Below, piece by piece: positions 16,580 through 24,513 of a DNA stretch of 54,305 nucleotides. This DNA is from an uncultured Nitrospira sp. (GTDB lineage: Bacteria; Nitrospirota; Nitrospiria; Nitrospirales; Nitrospiraceae): NCBI GenBank assembly GCA_902500715.1, contig CABVRO010000007.1:1-54305 (forward strand), written 5' to 3'. Position 1 is the stretch's first letter, and each line of letters opens with the position of its first letter. The translations under genes were made by a program, and so were the position numbers. A model generated the notes under the pieces. That model saw only the letters and a program-made list of their open reading frames with translations. It did no database searches and had not been told where the DNA came from.

Positions 16580-18151
16580 ATGTCGGTAAAGGCGGTGTCC
16601 AAAGGAATTGTCTCCGTCGGTGGCTGGGCGATGGCCAAACTGGCGACATCGGCGCTCGTTTTGCCGGTGCTCGCGCGGTACCTCGGCATTGAAGCCTACG
16701 GGCAGTACGCCTACTACCTCGCCGTACTGCTCCTCGCCGCACAATGTGCCAACGTCGGGATGATGCAGACGCTGACCACGCGCATCGCCGAGCGCCCGCA
16801 TGATGCAGGGTGGTGCCGTGCGGTCGCACGATCCGGAGCGCTCATCAACGGCACGGGAGTGTTGCTCGTCGGGCTGCTCGCGGGGTGGGTACTCTGGGGC
16901 ACGGCTTCGCAAGGCATAGGGGGAGGATCGATTGCCTTGGTCGTGGTCGGCGTGTTGGTGCTGGATCAAGCCTGGTTCTACGCGCGCGGTGTGTTGCACG
17001 GGTTTCGGTACGAGGAACGGGCCGCGGTCCCCGCCATCATCGGCGTCCTCATCGCGGGACTGCTCGGCATGTTGGCGGTCCTGAACGGCCTGGGCGTCGT
17101 CGGTGTGTTTGCCGGGTTGTTGTTCGCGGATCTCTATGTGGCGATTGTATGTCTGCGGGCGGTATGGCGTGCGCTCAAGGAAGGGTCGGTCGCGGTCGCT
17201 GCCCCGCCTGCGCCTCCGAGTACGCGGAACCTCCTGCAGTTCGGCCTGTCGGCCATGCTCTTTTCCATGCTCAATATGGCGCTCTGTTCGTTGGACATCA
17301 TTCTCGTGCGTCATTTGGCGGGAGCGTCCCAGGCAGGCCTTTACGCAGCGGCGGTGCAGTGGTCGCAGTTTGTCTGGTTCATTCCCATTGCGGTGGAAGG
17401 AGTGATGTTACAAGCGACGGCGCGCTTGTGGGCGGAGGGACGGGTCGACGAGGTGACTCGCCTGGTGAGTCGCCTCACACGGTATGTGATGCTGGGGACG
17501 ATCTTCCTGCTGCTGCTGGTCTTTGTGCTGGCGGATCACATTGTGGCGATCTACTTCGGACCGCAGTTTCGTGACGCCTCGCTGGGCTTGCGCCTGCTGG
17601 TTCCAGGCGCCTTCTGTTATGCGCTGGCCCGCGTGTTCTGGCCGGTGATCCAAGCGGGCGGAGGAGGTTCGCAGTTGATCCGCGTGATGGGGCTGGCCGT
17701 GCTGATCGATATCGGACTGTGCGTGATGCTGATTCCCAGGAGCGGCGCGGCGGGGGCGGCCGGCGCAACTTCGCTCTCGTTTGCGTCGGTGGCGATCGGG
17801 TATGCCTGGATCTTGGGGCGCCGGCGGGTGTATCCCTTCCTGGGATGTGCAGTCTTGCGCCTGCTGGGCCTTGTGCTGGCGACCGGCCTGGCCGTGGCCG
17901 GTCTGTCTGTGCTGGTGACGCCCCCGCCGTTGGCCGTGGCGGCCGGGGTGTTCGGTGGACTGGTGCTGTATTGGGGAGGCGTGTTCGCGCTCGGCCTGGT
18001 GCAGGTCGACGAATTGGAAGTGCTGGTGCAGAGCCTGCCGGGCGTGTTTCGTCACGCGGGCGAGGCGATGTTTCGCATGTCGGCGCCGTGGTTGTTGCGG
18101 TTGAGGGCCGCGGTATCGAATCAGGAGGCTGAAGTCGGAAATGCCCGCTGA
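16580..18151 (+). CDS. Wzx-like polysaccharide flippase (MOP superfamily)
   Basis: The start is taken at ATG 16580 (MSVKAVSKGIVSVGG); a GTG at 16562 is an alternative. The 523-residue protein has about 12-14 hydrophobic segments and the N-terminal ALVLPVLARYLGIEAYGQYAYY signature of oligosaccharide-unit translocases. It should flip lipid-linked glycan units across the inner membrane. No Wzy polymerase or chain-length regulator is recognisable in the window. It overlaps the following GT2 gene by 11 bases. Confidence 0.82.
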   Translation: MSVKAVSKGIVSVGGWAMAKLATSALVLPVLARYLGIEAYGQYAYYLAVLLLAAQCANVGMMQTLTTRIAERPHDAGWCRAVARSGALINGTGVLLVGLLAGWVLWGTASQGIGGGSIALVVVGVLVLDQAWFYARGVLHGFRYEERAAVPAIIGVLIAGLLGMLAVLNGLGVVGVFAGLLFADLYVAIVCLRAVWRALKEGSVAVAAPPAPPSTRNLLQFGLSAMLFSMLNMALCSLDIILVRHLAGASQAGLYAAAVQWSQFVWFIPIAVEGVMLQATARLWAEGRVDEVTRLVSRLTRYVMLGTIFLLLLVFVLADHIVAIYFGPQFRDASLGLRLLVPGAFCYALARVFWPVIQAGGGGSQLIRVMGLAVLIDIGLCVMLIPRSGAAGAAGATSLSFASVAIGYAWILGRRRVYPFLGCAVLRLLGLVLATGLAVAGLSVLVTPPPLAVAAGVFGGLVLYWGGVFALGLVQVDELEVLVQSLPGVFRHAGEAMFRMSAPWLLRLRAAVSNQEAEVGNAR

Positions 18152-19055
18152 TCGACACACTGTCTCCGTCGTCATTCCCACCCTGGGCCGGGAGACCTTG
18201 GCCTTGTGCCAGGCTGCGCTCGCGAAACAGACCAGAGCCCCCGATGAAATCATTGTCGTCCTCGACCGCGAGCGCCGAGGCGTGGCCTGGGGAAGGAATG
18301 AGGGCATTGCCCGGTCCACGGGGGACGTGATCGCCTTTGCCGACGATGACGGCATTCCCCCTGCGGACTGGCTGGAACGACTGATCGGCGCGCTCGACCG
18401 CCACGCCGCAGCTGTTGCCGGCGGCACCTTTCAAGAAACCGATCCGCTGCTGGATGCCATCCGCCGTCGCACCCCTCTGCCAACGACGGAACAATTCGAT
18501 CCGGGAGGGTTGGTGGGAAACACGGGGAACATTCTCTTTCGACGAGAGTGCCTGATGGTCTGCGAGCGGGCCGATGGTTATGTCTTCAATCCTGCCTTTA
18601 CCGGGGCGGGCGAAGACTGGGAATTGATTTGGCGCCTGCGGAAACGAGGGGCCAGAATGGTCTATGTGCCCAATCCCGTCATCCATCTGCGCCGAGCGAC
18701 GGGTATTCAGCATGTGCGGCATTCCTTCCAGCGTGGCATCGCGATCGCGACCTTGTTTCGGGTGATGCGCGCGGATACCAGCGGGGTCGTACCCCAGGAT
18801 AGTTTGTTGTGGGGAGAGGCCGGCAAGAAGACGAATCCGCGTTGGCTGAAAGCAGTGTGGTTGAAACTGGTGGGGCCGTTTGGCAGGAAGGAGTTTCAGC
18901 ACGCGCGCCATTTCTGGTGGTTCTGGCTGGGAGAAAAGTGCCAGGCCGCGGGATTCCTGTGGGGCCTGTGGCGAGGGGCTGGGGCACCATCCGGAATTGG
19001 CCGGAGTGAAGCGGCTCGATCAACTGCCGCTTCGCCGACGGAGGGCCGACCATGA
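18141..19055 (+). CDS. Family 2 glycosyltransferase
   Basis: The 304-residue GT-A protein begins with HTVSVVIPTLGRETLALC and has FADDDGIPPADWLERL (metal-binding DDD near residue 68) and GAGEDWELIWRLRKRGARM (catalytic-base ED near residue 155). No membrane helix is evident apart from a hydrophobic patch near residue 255. AGGAGG lies about 14 bases before the ATG, within the end of the flippase gene. It probably adds a sugar to the same glycan. Confidence 0.8.
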   Translation: MPADRHTVSVVIPTLGRETLALCQAALAKQTRAPDEIIVVLDRERRGVAWGRNEGIARSTGDVIAFADDDGIPPADWLERLIGALDRHAAAVAGGTFQETDPLLDAIRRRTPLPTTEQFDPGGLVGNTGNILFRRECLMVCERADGYVFNPAFTGAGEDWELIWRLRKRGARMVYVPNPVIHLRRATGIQHVRHSFQRGIAIATLFRVMRADTSGVVPQDSLLWGEAGKKTNPRWLKAVWLKLVGPFGRKEFQHARHFWWFWLGEKCQAAGFLWGLWRGAGAPSGIGRSEAARSTAASPTEGRP

Positions 19056-19192
19056 GCGGCGTCCAGTTGCGGACAAGGGCATGGTTCGGCGACGCATCTC
19101 CGAGGATCGGATTTCCGGAGAGCGGGCGACGGTTCTCCTTCCAGCCGCAACCGAGCGATGTCGGGAGGTCGGCGCGCAGACGCAGACGCTGA
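19052..19192 (+). pseudogene. Short frame, possible LarA-like (DUF2088) N-terminal remnant
   Basis: A 46-codon frame starts with an ATGA overlap on the GT2 stop, as a coupled gene would. Its first part, LRTRAWFGDASPRIGFPES, resembles the start of LarA/lactate-racemase-domain proteins, but after about residue 25 it degenerates into an Arg-rich tail and stops. No continuation is obvious in the other frames before 19288. It may be the relic of a deleted gene or simply a chance frame; the family resemblance is weak. Confidence 0.25.
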
Positions 19193-19287
19193 CAACGCGT
19201 CGGTCGTCGCCCTAAATCTCAAGGAGTGGAGGGCGTCGTTCTCCACGATGCTTCGACTACCGGGACGTTTCCAGGACCGCACTCGTT

Positions 19288-20940
19288 ATGGCTATCGCTT
19301 CTTCAGTTCCGACGCCGCCGGACGATCGACACGATGTGCTCGCTCAATCGCTCGACACCGGGAAGGCCGGCTCTCTCTCTGCAACCGGTTCTGTGTTCGA
19401 ACGGCTCAATTCCGCCTCCTGGGTCGTAGACGTAACGGTTGCCGGTGTGTTGTTCCTCATTGTCTTTGGCAGCGGCCTGATTCATATCGAAAGTTTCCCG
19501 CCCTTGTGGTTCGATGAAGGCTGGACGGTCTGTGTCGCGCGGACCTGGGTGGAACTGGGACACTACGGGTGCCTGTTCAAGGGCGAGCCGGCTCCTCCCT
19601 CATTGGCTGCGCATTTCCCGGTGGTGGCCTCGGTGGCTGCGGGTTTCGCCCTGTTCGGCGTGGGTGTGTGGCAGACGCGATTGGTGGGTATGCTGTTCAC
19701 CTTCGCGGCGTTCCTGCTGCTCTATGCCGTGACTCGGCGCCTGTACGGCCGATCGGTTGCGATGGCGACCTTGGCGCTGTTGATCCTTGTTCCGTTGAAG
19801 TGGTCGATTCATCCCCTCTATATCGGCCGGCAAGTCCTGGGCGAGATGCCGCTGTTGTGTTTCCTCCTGGCCGGGTTTCTCTGCGTGCTCAAGAGTACGA
19901 ATCGGCTGCTCTGGCAGGTCGTTGCGGTGGGATGCTGGGCGCTGGCCTGGATGACGAAGACGCAGGTCGCGCCGTTTCTGCTTCTTTCAATTGCTGCGAC
20001 CATGGCGATCATGAGCCTTCGGGGCGATTGGCCGCTCGTCGGACGGCTGGCCGTTGCCGCCCTCGGTTCATGGGGCGGGTGCCGGCTTCTGATCGCGGCC
20101 AAGGATTGGCTGTTGGCCGGCCACATCATGCCGCATCCGCCTGTAACCGGAATGACCGAAGCGATTGCGTTGGTGTTCGTACCGTCGATCCGTTTGGAGA
20201 CCATGCAGTACCTGTTCGTATTTTGGCCGGAGTATCCGCTCGGCCTTGTCTATGCCGCTTGGCGTCTGCGGCGGGCTCTGGGCTCAGGTGGCAAGGCATC
20301 CATCGAGCAAACGGTGCAAATGATGCTGGTGCTGTTGGCCGGGAGCTGGCTGGCCTGGTTCGCGTTTCTCTGCGCCGGTGAACCGCGTTATGCCCTGCCG
20401 GGATTGTTCTTGGCTGCGCCTTTCACGGCAGCGCTGCTGTGCGATCTCACGGGCGGGTTCAACGTGTCGTTCCTGGCAAGGAGTCTGACCGGGCTGTTGC
20501 GAAGCAGGCGCCTGACAAGTGAGGGAATCAAGGCCGTCGCCGTGGTCCTGTTGCTGGGGGTGATGGGGTGGGTCGCCCTGCAGGAGCGGTATGCGTTCCG
20601 GGCGCGTGAGGATCATCGCGACCTGTTTGCGGTGACCCATTATCTAAATACGGCCACCCCGCCGACGGCCGTCATCGAGACGTATGACAGCGAACTGTTT
20701 CTCTTTCTGAATCGACCCTATGTCTACGCTCCACCCCGCATCCTGGTCGACATCATTCGGCGTGAGCAGGGCCAGGCGCAGGCGGTCACCTACAATCCCC
20801 TGGAGAACAAGCCGGATTATCTGGTGGTCGGGGAGTATGGCCAATGGGCCGGGTTCTACAAGCCGTTGATTGCGCAAAACCGAGTGCGGCTCGTGACCAG
20901 CATCGGCCGCTACCAAATCTACGAGCCCCTGCGACGGTAA
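19288..20940 (+). CDS. GT-C membrane glycosyltransferase (ArnT/PMT-like, family 39 type)
   Basis: The 550-residue polytopic protein has the first periplasmic loop motif PPLWFDEGW (about residue 71-79) with the Asp-Glu typical of GT-C enzymes using polyprenyl-phosphate sugars. It is followed by about ten membrane helices and a C-terminal periplasmic domain (about 440-550). It probably adds a sugar from a lipid carrier, perhaps the one loaded by the GT2 at 13029. It ends the glycan run; the next gene is convergent. Confidence 0.75.
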   Translation: MAIASSVPTPPDDRHDVLAQSLDTGKAGSLSATGSVFERLNSASWVVDVTVAGVLFLIVFGSGLIHIESFPPLWFDEGWTVCVARTWVELGHYGCLFKGEPAPPSLAAHFPVVASVAAGFALFGVGVWQTRLVGMLFTFAAFLLLYAVTRRLYGRSVAMATLALLILVPLKWSIHPLYIGRQVLGEMPLLCFLLAGFLCVLKSTNRLLWQVVAVGCWALAWMTKTQVAPFLLLSIAATMAIMSLRGDWPLVGRLAVAALGSWGGCRLLIAAKDWLLAGHIMPHPPVTGMTEAIALVFVPSIRLETMQYLFVFWPEYPLGLVYAAWRLRRALGSGGKASIEQTVQMMLVLLAGSWLAWFAFLCAGEPRYALPGLFLAAPFTAALLCDLTGGFNVSFLARSLTGLLRSRRLTSEGIKAVAVVLLLGVMGWVALQERYAFRAREDHRDLFAVTHYLNTATPPTAVIETYDSELFLFLNRPYVYAPPRILVDIIRREQGQAQAVTYNPLENKPDYLVVGEYGQWAGFYKPLIAQNRVRLVTSIGRYQIYEPLRR

Positions 20941-20989
20941 CCGTCACGCCGAAAAAATCCCCTCCCCGCGCGCGTGAATAGGTTCATGT

Positions 20990-21997
20990 CTATTTGACGT
21001 GTGATGCCAGGCGGGTGGCAACGACCATCTGACGAATGGTCTCGCTGACGAGCGTCGACTGATCGAATTGAACGAAATGACTGCTCTGGTCGGCAAACAC
21101 CTGGCGACTGTTGGAGGAGAGGGTTGTTAGATTCTGCTGCAGCTCCAGCCACATTTTTCTGAACTTGGTCGGGTTCACCTGGCCGGGCATGTTCGGCCAC
21201 CACAGGGGACCGGTTGCCGTGATGACGATCAACGGAAGATCGCCGAGTGAACCGGTGTGGCGCACCTGTTCCAGCGTTTCAATCAGCGCATCGCTTTCAT
21301 CGGTCAACGTTGCGATATAGCCGGTCCGTAGCCAGCCTGCACGAAGCATCGGTCGAATCTCCGCAGGTACCTTCTCTTCCTGTCCGGTCAGCAGCGGTGG
21401 CAGTTCGTCGAATGAGGCCATCAGGCGTGGAATGCCCAGCATGGTCATGGCGCGAATGCCCGGAAGCATCGATTTGCCGGCCTTGGCGAACGATCGAAAT
21501 TCGGCTTGGCGCATTTCCGATTCATGCCCCGCATCGACCAGTACCATACCGACGATATCCCGGGGATGTTCTTTGCGATAGAGCCGGGTAACGAAGCCGC
21601 CAAACGAATGGCCCACGAGAATGTAGGGGCCAGGGATATCGGCACGAGTCAGCAACTGATGCAGTTCGTGCGCCAACCGACGGCCGGTGCGGGGCAACGG
21701 CCCGCGCTCACTCCAGCCGAGGCCGGCGCGATCGTAGGTGCAGACGCGGGTGACCTGTGCCACTTTCGGTTGCACCGTGCTCCAGTACAGAGACCAGCCG
21801 GGTGCGGCTGCTTCCAGCACAACCGTCGGACTGCCCTGCCCCATGCAGTAGAGATGAAGCCGGTGTCCGCCGATATCGACCATCTGTCCGGGCGGCGGGT
21901 ACTGCCGTCGGTCGAGGATCATGCCGAGGATTTGATACAGCGCACCGATCGTTGCCAGCGCAATCAGCGCACCGAGAAACCATTTGAGTCCACGCAT
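20990..21997 (-). CDS. Alpha/beta hydrolase, membrane-anchored
   Basis: The start is placed at 21997 (MRGLKWFLGAL), giving 335 residues; upstream in-frame starts lack a ribosome-binding site. An N-terminal helix (about 5-22) is followed by the hydrolase fold: a nucleophile elbow GHSFGGF, VLVDAGHE, and a late region with Asp/His candidates near WPNMPG and QSSHFVQF. Substrate is unknown. A truncated relative lies at 23358-23484, so this locus has seen a duplication. Confidence 0.8.
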   Translation of the reverse strand: MRGLKWFLGALIALATIGALYQILGMILDRRQYPPPGQMVDIGGHRLHLYCMGQGSPTVVLEAAAPGWSLYWSTVQPKVAQVTRVCTYDRAGLGWSERGPLPRTGRRLAHELHQLLTRADIPGPYILVGHSFGGFVTRLYRKEHPRDIVGMVLVDAGHESEMRQAEFRSFAKAGKSMLPGIRAMTMLGIPRLMASFDELPPLLTGQEEKVPAEIRPMLRAGWLRTGYIATLTDESDALIETLEQVRHTGSLGDLPLIVITATGPLWWPNMPGQVNPTKFRKMWLELQQNLTTLSSNSRQVFADQSSHFVQFDQSTLVSETIRQMVVATRLASHVK

Positions 21998-22094
21998 GGG
22001 GACATGATCACCTGTCATGGATGGAAGAAGCAAACCGGGACGATTCGAAGTGTCGCCCAAGACGGGGCGAGCGGCACTCCCAATGAACATCTTT

Positions 22095-22112
22095 GCCCCC
22101 GTGTACGGGGGC
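22095..22112. terminator. GC-rich hairpin
   Basis: GCCCCCGT and ACGGGGGC form an 8-bp perfect stem with a 2-base centre. It lies between the PilZ locus and the hydrolase gene, both on the minus strand. There is no U-tract on either strand, so termination is only a possibility. Confidence 0.35.
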
Positions 22113-22140
22113 TGCCAAGCCGCCAAGCCTTCTCTGCGCT

Positions 22141-22539
22141 TCAGACGGAATAATGTTCCTGCAGGTGGTCGCGCTGAAAACGCACGATGTATCTGATCAG
22201 CAGTTCCCGGTTCTGGGTGGTCATCCTGACGAAGCGGGCGTGGAGGCGGTGCGCACCGCCTGGGATCGGAAGGGGATCAAGGCGCAGTACCTCGATAGAA
22301 GATGTGAAGGGAACTTGCTCGGGGAGGGGCAGTGTGAGGGAAAGGACTTCACCGGGTGTGTAACTCTAAGTGACCGTCACGCCGACACCGCCGCCACTGA
22401 GGTTGACAGATTTCTCAGTGCACTCACCTACCGTGTCGTCGGTCTCGTGCTGAATGCAGATGGGCAGAAGCACGGTGATGCGATAAAATTCGCGGCGTTC
22501 TCTCCCGGACGGCTGTGACGACGGTATATCGGGCGGCAT
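22141..22539 (-). pseudogene. PilZ-domain protein interrupted by an in-frame amber codon
   Basis: From ATG 22539 the frame has RERREFYRITVLLP (PilZ Arg-rich c-di-GMP switch) and SVNLSGGGVGVTVT (the S-x-x-G strand), then a TAG at 22366-22368. The same frame continues without a gap as SYTPGEVLSLTLPLP, RLHARFVRMTTQNREL and LLIRYIVRFQRDHLQEHY to TGA at 22141, exactly the second half of a PilZ barrel and its C-terminal helix. So one nonsense codon splits an otherwise intact 132-codon gene. Whether it is a mutation, an assembly error or read through cannot be decided here. Confidence 0.7.
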
Positions 22540-22646
22540 GACGTGAGCAAGTATAACAAAGTCGGCGGACATGAGGACGTTCAACTGCTCGCCATCGTTC
22601 CGCTCGTCTCGAAGATGTCGGGCTGAATCACCCACGGGGTTGGTGT

Positions 22647-23294
22647 TTAGTTGGACTTCTTCATCGTGCGGTGCCAGCGGCGCAGGTGTTTCAAGTTGGG
22701 CAATTTCGTTTTTCCGTTGAAGAGATAGTTTCCGATCACGCCGTAGAGATCGTAATCGACGAAAAGCGGCCGATCGGACAACAAGAATGGAGACGATGCC
22801 AACGTGTTATCGATCGGCATCAACAACTCGGCGAATTGAGTGGTGAGGTACTTACGGTGGCTGATCCATTCCTGGAGGCAGCCCTTGCCGAACTTCCGTT
22901 CCTTGTGACGAACCAGCATAACCCGCTCGACGAGGGGGCGTGAAGGGATGACGTAGGTATCGTTCACTTTGAACCCCACCATCTCCAGGTCGTTCTCGAT
23001 ATAGCGCGACAGAATCAGTTGGAGGCCTTCGAACTTCTTCGGGAACAGGTCGAGATTGTGGCGCCGATCGATGTAGCGCGCCACTTCCTGTCCAAAGTCT
23101 GTGGTATCGCAAATGGCCCGTTTCCCATCGACCACACAGGGCACCGTATATCCCCGTCCGTTCGTGGCTCTGATAATGGACGCCCGTTCGTGATAGGGGA
23201 TGTTGCGCAGACGGAACAGGATGCCGTGTTGTTCCAGGATATGCCGCACTGTGATGCAGAACGGCGACCAGGGAAACTGGATCAAGGTGAGCAT
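22647..23294 (-). CDS. Glutathione S-transferase-like protein
   Basis: The start is placed at 23294 (MLTLIQFPWSPFC), giving 215 residues. The N-terminal part is a thioredoxin-like fold with SPFCITVRHILEQHGI and the cis-Pro/substrate region YTVPCVVDGKRAICDTTD. The C-terminal part is helical with FVDYDLYGVIGNYLF, as in GST domains. Function could be glutathione conjugation or a non-catalytic role. GGAG-like bases are not obvious before the ATG. Confidence 0.65.
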   Translation of the reverse strand: MLTLIQFPWSPFCITVRHILEQHGILFRLRNIPYHERASIIRATNGRGYTVPCVVDGKRAICDTTDFGQEVARYIDRRHNLDLFPKKFEGLQLILSRYIENDLEMVGFKVNDTYVIPSRPLVERVMLVRHKERKFGKGCLQEWISHRKYLTTQFAELLMPIDNTLASSPFLLSDRPLFVDYDLYGVIGNYLFNGKTKLPNLKHLRRWHRTMKKSN

Positions 23295-23357
23295 GGGATC
23301 TATATGACGGAAGCGAGGGAGAACTGCAAGAGCGACGGAGTCTGGTGAATCTCCTTG

Positions 23358-23484
23358 CGACGTCAATCAGCTTGCCCAGAGGCGGGTACTGCTTCCGGTG
23401 CTGCGCCATGCCAACGATCTGATAGCCCACACCGATCAGCGCGAGCAGCAGAAGACTCATGGTGATGCGAATCAGCCAGCGCAT
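23358..23484 (-). pseudogene. Truncated N-terminal remnant of an alpha/beta hydrolase
   Basis: The minus-strand frame from 23484 reads MRWLIRITMSLLLLALIG, then GYQIVGMAQHRKQYPPLGKLID. This aligns with the start of the intact hydrolase at 20990-21997 (MRGLKWFLGALIALATIG, YQILGMILDRRQYPPPGQMVD). Similarity stops after LID, where the frame enters the upstream region of the GST-like gene. It appears to be a leftover of a duplicated hydrolase gene. Confidence 0.65.
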
Positions 23485-23638
23485 GGTGGGGTATTGTGCT
23501 TGAACGAGAACGGAATGAAAGGGGGCGGTGAGTCGCAGTAGGAGAGAAAATGGTTTTGTATGTTTCTTCCCCCCCCCCAATGAACTTACGAAATGTGACT
23601 CCCCTCCCGGCTGTGTTTTGTCGTATGCTAGCCTTCGG

Positions 23639-24451
23639 ATGAGCCACCCTCGAAGAATTGGTCGGTGCATATACTGCCTGACCTCTCAAGGTCCACTGAA
23701 AAGGGAGCACATAATCCCTCACGGGCTTATACCCGAGGGGTATACCAATTCATGGGTCTTGCAAGCTGCTAGCTGTGAAAAGTGTGAGGGGATTACTTCT
23801 GCCTTTGAGGGGCATATTCTTGGTGCAGTATGGCCAGCTGCCCGTTCCGGGCTTAATCTACGCACTCGTCGCAATAAGCCGGATTCACATCCTTTGCTGA
23901 TTGAGCGGGATGGCATTTTTGAGGAAGTTCTGGTTCCCGTTAAAGAGTATCCGGCCGTGATCATTTTTCCTGGGTTCAGACCTCCGGCATGGCAGGATGG
24001 AAGGGAGTATGTGAGCGGTGTCGAAGTGATCAGTCAGCTTAACGTTCAGGTCGCAGGACCACCACTAAAGGAGGTGGCCAAACGCTCTGGAACGAAACAA
24101 ATTAGATTTGTTGCGAACTTCAAGGGGCATTCCTTTCTCCGTCTGATTGCTAAAATCGCGTATGGCACAATGGTAGCTGACTTCGGCCTAGATGGATTCG
24201 AGGAAACCTATGTGCTACCCGCGATTATGGGGACATCTGATGACATTGGTCGGTGGGTGGGATGCGATGGGGAGAGGAAGCATAGGAGTCGACCTCTTCC
24301 TCTTCACACTATTGGTAGGTCGGTGGTCAATGGCGAAGTAATTAGCCGGGTTTCATTGTTTGCAAAGTTTGGAGCGCCCGAGTATGTCGTCGTGGTCGGC
24401 AGACTCCGACCAAACGCACAGGCAGGGCGGTTTCAACTGCCGAGATCATGA
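23639..24451 (+). CDS. HNH-endonuclease-like protein of foreign composition
   Basis: The start is placed at ATG 23639, giving 270 residues. The N-terminal CIYCLTSQGPLKREHIIP and the later CEKC are spaced like an HNH/zinc nuclease domain (two Cys pairs, with HIIP). The remainder is not recognised. Its base composition and codon use are clearly AT-richer than all neighbours, and it lies among decayed genes, so recent acquisition is likely. A run of nine or ten C lies about 65 bases upstream. It might act in defence or on mobile DNA, but nothing nearby proves that. Confidence 0.55.
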   Translation: MSHPRRIGRCIYCLTSQGPLKREHIIPHGLIPEGYTNSWVLQAASCEKCEGITSAFEGHILGAVWPAARSGLNLRTRRNKPDSHPLLIERDGIFEEVLVPVKEYPAVIIFPGFRPPAWQDGREYVSGVEVISQLNVQVAGPPLKEVAKRSGTKQIRFVANFKGHSFLRLIAKIAYGTMVADFGLDGFEETYVLPAIMGTSDDIGRWVGCDGERKHRSRPLPLHTIGRSVVNGEVISRVSLFAKFGAPEYVVVVGRLRPNAQAGRFQLPRS

Positions 24452-24513
24452 TCAAATTACCAACCCGAATCACGTGAGATTGCCGAAAATGGGCTTCTGT
24501 TCTACCTGATGGG

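Noticed and set aside
22093..22518. Plus-strand frame of 141 codons
   Set aside because: It is opposite the PilZ locus, which has a clear domain on the minus strand.
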